NCBI GenBank assembly: GCA_025060055.1
Contig: JANXCK010000170.1
Coordinates: 1 to 8,902, forward strand
Direction: 5' to 3'
Source: Fimbriimonadales bacterium
GTDB lineage: Bacteria > Armatimonadota > Fimbriimonadia > Fimbriimonadales > GBS-DC
Length of the DNA: 8,902 nucleotides
The notes under the pieces were generated by a model. The model was not told where the DNA came from. It worked only from the letters and a program-made list of their open reading frames with translations, and made no database searches. Shown here piece by piece: positions 5,854 through 8,902 of the stretch. Position 1 is the stretch's first letter; each line of letters begins with the position of its first letter. The position numbers were made by a program, and so were the translations under genes.

Positions 5854-6113
5854 CGCTCGAGTTGTTCTCGCAGCGTCTGTTCCTCAGCCTGCCAGTCTTC
5901 GGCATCGTAGGCGTAGTAGGGGATACCGTGCGCTGCCATCAGTTGCACGAAGTCGGTCAAATGCATCCCCAATAGTTGCGCTGCCTTACCTGCGCCGAGC
6001 TTGCCCTGAAGCACCAACGCTAACGCCAGCGTCTGGTTCAGACGCGCCTCGCGGGCTTCGGAGTCTAACAAGTCCGCTATTTCATCAGGCAGCTGCAGAG
6101 TGACGGATTTCAT
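5850..6113 (-). CDS. UPF0175 family antitoxin
   Basis: This 87-residue protein matches UPF0175 in length and order. A short strand, SVTLQLPDEIADLL (3-16), is followed by a helical part. The family signature then runs from G37 to D73: GKLGAGKAAQLLGM, then DFVQLMAAHGIPYYAYDAED. UPF0175 proteins are DNA-binding, helix-turn-helix-like antitoxins that usually sit directly upstream of a DUF3368 PIN toxin, exactly as here. It is expected to bind and silence the toxin at 5853-5329 and possibly repress its own operon. No strong Shine-Dalgarno lies just before the ATG. An AGGTAGAATT box 10 to 20 bases upstream could be a -10 element or a distant ribosome binding site. Confidence 0.88.
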   Translation of the reverse strand: MKSVTLQLPDEIADLLDSEAREARLNQTLALALVLQGKLGAGKAAQLLGMHLTDFVQLMAAHGIPYYAYDAEDWQAEEQTLREQLER

Positions 6114-6122
6114 AACTGAGTC

Positions 6123-6132
6123 AATTCTACCT
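6123..6132 (-). promoter_or_regulatory. AGGTAGAATT box before the UPF0175 gene
   Basis: The same ten bases precede all three antitoxin-type starts in this window. Here the TAGAAT hexamer (6129-6124) ends 10 bases before the ATG at 6113. If it is a -10 box the transcript would have almost no leader. If AGGT is a ribosome binding site, its spacing is long. I find no convincing -35. Confidence 0.4.
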
Positions 6133-6148
6133 CACGGCATAGAACGGC

Positions 6149-6230
6149 TCAGCTCGGTCTCGGAAAGCTCAGCGTCGCCGTCGTTTGACCATCCGCGCTG
6201 ACCATCGTGAACTTGCCTCGCTGGATAGCT
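6149..6230 (-). pseudogene. Possible C-terminal remnant of an unidentified protein
   Basis: In a different frame from the nucleotidyltransferase remnant, the minus strand reads DTAIQRGKFTMVSADGQTTA and continues TLSFPRPS to a TGA at 6149. The alternating polar and hydrophobic pattern resembles the final beta-strands of a secreted or beta-sandwich protein. It begins near where the transferase homology ends, which suggests two gene fragments joined. The call is tentative and the family is not identified. Confidence 0.25.
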
Positions 6231-6285
6231 GTGTCAAGGGGCGCAAGCGCGTGCCCAATCCGCCTGCAATAATCACGCCTCGCAA
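6169..6285 (-). pseudogene. 5' remnant of a sugar-nucleotide transferase (NTP_transferase family)
   Basis: From a TTG at 6285 the peptide reads LRGVIIAGGLGTRLRPLTQ and then turns into an arginine- and serine-rich run that stops at 6169. The first 19 residues are the nucleotide-binding signature GGxGTRLxPLT of glucose-1-phosphate or mannose-1-phosphate nucleotidyltransferases, enzymes normally of 230 residues or more. Everything after the signature is lost. The expression signals survive: AGGAGGT at 6300-6294 is an ideal ribosome binding site 8 bases before the TTG, and TATAGT at 6330-6325 could be the -10. This is the front end of a broken gene. A short ORF with a chance motif is unlikely given how specific the motif is. 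Confidence 0.65.
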
Positions 6286-6420
6286 GTGGGTGTACCTCCT
6301 TTGTCGGGGGTAAGTGTACCTTCTACTATAATCCCTGTAGCAAGCGACTCTGTATAACGGTGCGCCGCCCCGTGCGCGCCCTGATTGGGTACGATGGCGT
6401 CCTCGCCATCGCAGGTGATA

Positions 6421-6469
6421 GCGAGACGCCGCTGCACCTGACCTGCTCGGCGCGCTTGGAAAGGTACTT
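6421..6469. repeat. Dispersed ~47-bp repeat, copy 2
   Basis: It matches 5265-5311, sharing ACCTGCTCGGC-CGCTT and AAGGTACT. It lies beyond the stop of the VapC toxin, as copy 1 lies beyond the stop of the DUF3368 toxin. A frame through this copy is open on the minus strand, but the small gap between copies breaks that frame in the other, so I regard it as non-coding. Confidence 0.55.
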
Positions 6470-6507
6470 GCCAATCGCCACTTCAAGCAGCGCAGTGCTG
6501 TCAGCGA

Positions 6508-6548
6508 GACGCTGACGCTACGCACGCGCTCCGCGTAGCGTTGGCGTC
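6508..6548. repeat. Large hairpin downstream of the VapC gene
   Basis: ACGCTACGC (6515-6523) and GCGTAGCGT (6533-6541) form a perfect 9-bp stem with a 9-nt loop. After a 2-base mismatch GACGC (6508-6512) pairs with GCGTC (6544-6548). It starts 27 bases after the VapC stop on the minus strand. No T-run follows in that direction, so it is not a textbook terminator, but it may still end or stabilise the transcript. Confidence 0.6.
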
Positions 6549-6574
6549 CCGCCGACGAACGCCGATTGAGATTA

Positions 6575-6991
6575 CTACAGGAACTTGATATCCACATTCG
6601 TCAGCCCTTGCAGTGCCTCGAAGTGCCTATCCAGCGTTAGTAGAGGCAGTCGATATGCCAGCGCAAACGCGGCAATCCACACATCGTTTTCGGGAATTGG
6701 CGTGCCCTGCGCTCGCAGAAACTGCTTTACCTGCGCATATGCCCGCTGCACGGCGCGCCCGAACGCCAGCAGCGAATAATCGCCCACCAACGCCTCAATC
6801 ACCTGCCTTTGATACTCAGGGCGTGCGGAAACCGATGCGCCGTAATACAACTCCCCCACTGTAATCCCACACAGATAGAAGCGCGCCTGCTCACCCAGAC
6901 GCGCCTTCAAATCCAATCGCCCGCGCAGTATTTCCGCAGCGACGCTTGTATCCAGCAAGTACCTACCAGCGTTCTGTCTCGATGCGTTCAC
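6575..6991 (-). CDS. vapC: VapC-type PIN-domain toxin (ribonuclease)
   Basis: The protein is 138 residues from the GTG at 6991, the normal VapC length. The four PIN acidic residues are in place: D14 in RYLLDTSVAAEIL (10-22), E47 in CGITVGELYYGA (41-52), D103 in PENDVWIAAFAL (100-111) and D121 in LPLLTLDRHF (115-124). VapC toxins cleave tRNA or rRNA with Mg or Mn and are neutralised by the upstream antitoxin. The start is uncertain. GTG 6991 has AGGAAGG only two bases ahead and overlaps the antitoxin by 29 bases. A TTG at 6958 would avoid the overlap but cut the first strand. The frame stays open to 7060, but that part shadows the antitoxin. The module follows the usual antitoxin-first order. 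Confidence 0.9.
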   Translation of the reverse strand: MNASRQNAGRYLLDTSVAAEILRGRLDLKARLGEQARFYLCGITVGELYYGASVSARPEYQRQVIEALVGDYSLLAFGRAVQRAYAQVKQFLRAQGTPIPENDVWIAAFALAYRLPLLTLDRHFEALQGLTNVDIKFL

Positions 6992-7199
6992 AACCTTCCT
7001 CAATTGCTCGCAGCAGTGCATCCACCTCCTCGTCGGAGAGCGCGCCAGCGACTCGGTCAAAGTGCGCGGCAGGGATACCTGCGGGTAGGCGCGGCGTAGA
7101 CTCTTGGTCGTCTAACACAATCAAGCGCACACGCTTCCCCTGAAACTCCTGCGCTCGGGCGGCAATCTCTTCCCACGAGCCTTCCAGAACCGTTGGCAT
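6963..7199 (-). CDS. Antitoxin of the VapC module (uncharacterised VapB-like)
   Basis: This 78-residue protein begins MPTVLEGSWEEIAARAQEFQ and has the sequence GKRVRLIVLD (21-30), a strand-helix-strand pattern reminiscent of small antitoxins found beside PIN toxins. The C-terminal half is acidic and helical (SDEEVDALLRAIEEG, 55-69), as expected for a segment that wraps the toxin. I recognise the type but cannot assign a formal family such as AbrB, Phd or RHH. It precedes and overlaps the VapC gene, so an antitoxin role is inferred mainly from position. No Shine-Dalgarno sits at a normal distance; an AGGTAGAATT box does. A truncated duplicate of its first 29 codons occurs at 5008-4859. Confidence 0.8.
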   Translation of the reverse strand: MPTVLEGSWEEIAARAQEFQGKRVRLIVLDDQESTPRLPAGIPAAHFDRVAGALSDEEVDALLRAIEEGCERIETERW

Positions 7200-7204
7200 G
7201 GTGG

Positions 7205-7214
7205 AATTCTACCT
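7205..7214 (-). promoter_or_regulatory. AGGTAGAATT box before the VapC-module antitoxin
   Basis: TAGAAT (7211-7206) ends 6 bases before the ATG at 7199, the distance expected between a -10 box and a transcription start. This would make the mRNA leaderless. I find no well-placed -35. The same box with the same 6-base gap precedes the truncated duplicate. Confidence 0.4.
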
Positions 7215-7239
7215 GAACACAACGATTTCGTATCGCAAC

Positions 7240-7353
7240 CCTCACGCGCTGAAGCTCTTTAGTTAGAAGTTCTCCTTGTAACCGCCACGTCACCCCTGTT
7301 TCCCGCAGAAGTGCCAGTGCCTGCTCGTAATACCCTCGCGCCTCTTCAAGCCG
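7240..7353 (-). pseudogene. Fragment of a TPR-like helical repeat protein
   Basis: The minus strand from 7353 reads RLEEARGYYEQALALLRETG and continues VTWRLQGELLTKELQRVR. The first 20 residues have the tetratricopeptide-repeat pattern, with alanines and aromatic residues at the usual positions. There is no start codon with a ribosome binding site. The frame upstream is interrupted by a hairpin and then a stop near 7400. It runs directly into the promoter region of the antitoxin. It is best read as the tail of a lost TPR protein. Confidence 0.45.
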
Positions 7354-7355
7354 TC

Positions 7356-7376
7356 CGACAGCACAAGGTGCTGTCG
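7356..7376. repeat. Perfect 9-bp hairpin
   Basis: CGACAGCAC, loop AAG, GTGCTGTCG is fully complementary. It sits at the edge of the TPR-like fragment. It is the tightest hairpin in the window and resembles the short intergenic palindromes elsewhere in this sequence. No T-run follows on either strand. Confidence 0.6.
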
Positions 7377-7593
7377 CCTTGCTGGATCGGTTGATTAGCT
7401 ACCTACAACACCTCGTCGTTCGCGAGAGTATAGTCCTGACTTCGCGCCATAAGAGCCTCTCCCTTCAGCAGCTCAATCAACACACCCGCGCTTGTTCCTA
7501 CACTATTCCGTCCTCACTCTTTTATCTCCCTTCTCAGTGTAATCAGGAGACCAAAAGAGATTAATCACTTCGCTCAGAAACGATTTGTCGCAT
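7377..7593. other. Stretch without a clear gene; one 15-codon ORF
   Basis: With 7200-7376 this makes about 390 bases lacking an intact gene. The only item that I can point to is a minus-strand ORF 7450-7403 encoding MARSQDYTLANDEVL. It has a strong ribosome binding site, GGGAGAGG, 5 bases before the ATG. It could be a leader peptide, the front of a lost gene or chance. No similarity is recognised and nothing else stands out. Confidence 0.25.
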
Positions 7594-8736
7594 TTACGAG
7601 ACGTGTTTCTCGCTACTTTGCCGCGCGCGGATTTTCTGTATCGCCTCTTGCGCTGCCTCACGCACAGGATAGCACATCGCCTGCGGGTTGTAGAAGGGAT
7701 CGAGCAATTGCACTCTTTCAAGCGCTGGGATAGCTTTCGGATTGCCTAAATCCCCTAATGCCTTTGCTGCAGCTAAGCGGACGTATGCGTCCACATCTCT
7801 TAGGGCTTCGATGAGGGCTTCCAAAGGATGCTCACAACAGATACGTCCTATTGCGTAAGCAGCTGCAGAGCGTACGTATGCAAGCTCATCTTGAAGCTTC
7901 TGAGGCAGCTCGCGCACTGTTAGTGCGCTAATCTGTCCCAAGACATTTACGGCGTTGTGGCGTACCTCTGCATCATTATCATCCAATCCTTGCATGAAAG
8001 TACTTTCTATCATTCCTATCAAAGCATTTCCCAGTGTTCTATAAGCGGCGCGTCGCGTGCTTGGATCTTCCAGTGCTTGGATTAGCATTGGAACAGCATT
8101 TATTCCGAGTACGCAGACCGCTTGCTGTACCGTCTCAGTGGTTAAGCCACGAACGAGAACCCCCCATTCACCTTGATGTGCGAGCGTTTGAACCGCCAGC
8201 GTTAGAGGAAAATCCGATGCATTCAGTTGTTCAAGCGCGTGCTTAGCCTCGCTCAGCAACTCGGCGTGTACGCGCAACGCAGGCACAGCTTGAGAGTCGC
8301 CAATCTGCCCCAGTGCCCTTGCCGCTGCACGGCGCACATCCCGATCCACATCCTGCAGTGCCTCAATCAGTGCAGGCACGGCTTGAGGATCGCCAATCTG
8401 ACCTAATGCCTTTGCTGCCTCACAGCGTATGTTGTTTTCTGTATCCCTCAATGCTTGAGCAAGGATGGGAACTGCAGGCTTTCCCGATGAGGCTATCTGC
8501 CGCAAAACATTCCCCTTTAGCTTCTTACGGTTTCTGCGCACATACTCTGTAGCCCGATGCGACCATTGCAGCAGGTCGAGTCTAAGGTGACCGTTGTCCG
8601 AAAAGATTGGTTCATTGAGTACCACAATCCAACTATCCCAACTCTGAATGCACAGGCGAATCGCTGACCTGCCAGCAGAGGGCGAGCGCATTCTTCCCCC
8701 TGGTACAATCACTACCTCTACTCCCTGTCGGTACAT
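7594..8736 (-). CDS. HEAT-repeat (PBS lyase HEAT-like) protein
   Basis: The 380-residue protein starts at ATG 8736, chosen because AGGAGG lies exactly 6 bases upstream. The open frame continues to 8892 without another good signal. Residues 1-60 match nothing that I know. From about 77 to 368 the chain is made of two-helix HEAT-like repeats of 30-31 residues. The clearest are 84-115 and 116-147 (repeated ALGQIGD-QAVPAL), 214-236, 250-269, and 304-340 (ALRDVDAYVRLAAAKALGDL). Residues 155-210 are divergent. Such repeats form a curved scaffold for binding proteins. In some families they support phycobilin lyases, but no phycobiliprotein gene is near, so a general adaptor role is safer. No partner gene is evident. 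The repeats are uneven, suggesting old rather than recent duplication. Confidence 0.85.
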   Translation of the reverse strand: MYRQGVEVVIVPGGRMRSPSAGRSAIRLCIQSWDSWIVVLNEPIFSDNGHLRLDLLQWSHRATEYVRRNRKKLKGNVLRQIASSGKPAVPILAQALRDTENNIRCEAAKALGQIGDPQAVPALIEALQDVDRDVRRAAARALGQIGDSQAVPALRVHAELLSEAKHALEQLNASDFPLTLAVQTLAHQGEWGVLVRGLTTETVQQAVCVLGINAVPMLIQALEDPSTRRAAYRTLGNALIGMIESTFMQGLDDNDAEVRHNAVNVLGQISALTVRELPQKLQDELAYVRSAAAYAIGRICCEHPLEALIEALRDVDAYVRLAAAKALGDLGNPKAIPALERVQLLDPFYNPQAMCYPVREAAQEAIQKIRARQSSEKHVS

Positions 8737-8902
8737 TGCTGACCTCCTGCACGATTGTACACTGCTCGAGGGAATGGTACCCGAAACCACTCTAGTTTTA
8801 TAACCCAAGCTACTACTTACGGATTTGGTTAGGCGAAATTCCTCGCTCCATTCGGAATAACAACGCTCTACGGGCAAAAGGAAGCCTATCATTCCAAGCC
8901 GA
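8737..8902. promoter_or_regulatory. Leader region of the HEAT-repeat gene
   Basis: On the minus strand, AGGAGG (8748-8743) is the ribosome binding site. TACAAT (8759-8754) is a candidate -10, though no good -35 lies 16-18 bp upstream, and a start site there would leave little room before the ribosome binding site. TATAAA near 8800 is an alternative. No other gene is seen up to the window end. Confidence 0.3.

Larger units (their letters stand above)
6301..6574. other. Gene-free intergenic stretch with hairpins and repeats
   Basis: Together with 6114-6300 this gives about 460 bases without an intact gene. It holds CGATGGCG(TCCT)CGCCATCG, a perfect 8-bp stem at 6392-6411. CAGGTG/CACCTG arms lie at 6412-6417 and 6435-6440. 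GCGAGACGC occurs at 6421-6429 and again at 6504-6512. It also contains the second copy of the 47-bp repeat and the large hairpin at 6508-6548, both listed separately. A plus-strand TATAAT at 6327-6332 has no plus-strand gene behind it. Confidence 0.6.

Noticed and set aside
6327..6332. Plus-strand TATAAT promoter
   Set aside because: No plus-strand gene follows. The overlapping minus-strand TATAGT fits the nucleotidyltransferase remnant better.
6421..6470. Coding fragment reading through the 47-bp repeat
   Set aside because: The second copy has a gap that shifts the frame, so coding is not conserved between copies.
6508..6548. Rho-independent terminator after the VapC gene
   Set aside because: The stem is strong but no run of T follows on the minus strand, so I list it only as a hairpin.
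4859..7593. Complete novel defence system or mobile element
   Set aside because: Only known-type toxin-antitoxin modules and fragments are present. There is no transposase, integrase, helicase, methylase or sensor gene.

Overview
The window is GC-rich and has the look of a free-living, possibly thermophilic bacterium. The Armatimonadota, or a related lineage, is my best guess. It rests on style alone: a Tat-signal Gfo/Idh/MocA oxidoreductase, a type IV pilin-like N-terminus, many PIN toxin-antitoxin pairs and many short intergenic palindromes. No marker gene here fixes the taxonomy.

Layout. Positions 1-75 (minus) hold the first 25 codons of a prepilin-like gene that leaves the window. It diverges from a plus-strand block: a short-chain dehydrogenase (277-1002), a spacer packed with hairpins (1011-1146), a probably exported Gfo/Idh/MocA oxidoreductase (1201-2469), a family 2 glycosyltransferase (2489-3658) and an overlapping PlsC-type acyltransferase (3625-4332). 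The last three are close enough to be one operon. The glycosyltransferase-acyltransferase pair resembles those that decorate membrane lipids such as carotenoid glycosides. A well-formed extended -10 promoter then drives a small single-pass membrane protein of unknown function (4382-4891).

From about 4860 to 7590 everything recognisable lies on the minus strand and reads as an accessory patchwork. There are two complete two-gene toxin-antitoxin modules: UPF0175/DUF3368-PIN (6113-5329) and an uncharacterised antitoxin/VapC-PIN (7199-6575). Around them lies debris: a 137-bp duplicate of the second antitoxin's start (giving a 49-codon truncated ORF), a 21-bp tandem array (5062-5208), the first ~19 codons of a sugar-nucleotide transferase with intact expression signals (6285-6169), a TPR-like fragment (7353-7240), two copies of a ~47-bp repeat and several hairpins. 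The three antitoxin-type starts share an AGGTAGAATT box just upstream.

Positions 7594-8736 (minus) encode a HEAT-repeat protein with an unfamiliar N-terminal segment and a near-perfect ribosome binding site.

The most unusual items are four: the palindromic element that appears to sit in frame inside the glycosyltransferase; the 21-bp array beside the duplicated antitoxin start; the shared box before the antitoxins; and the PIN-module patchwork itself. I see no CRISPR array, rRNA, tRNA, transposase or complete novel defence system.
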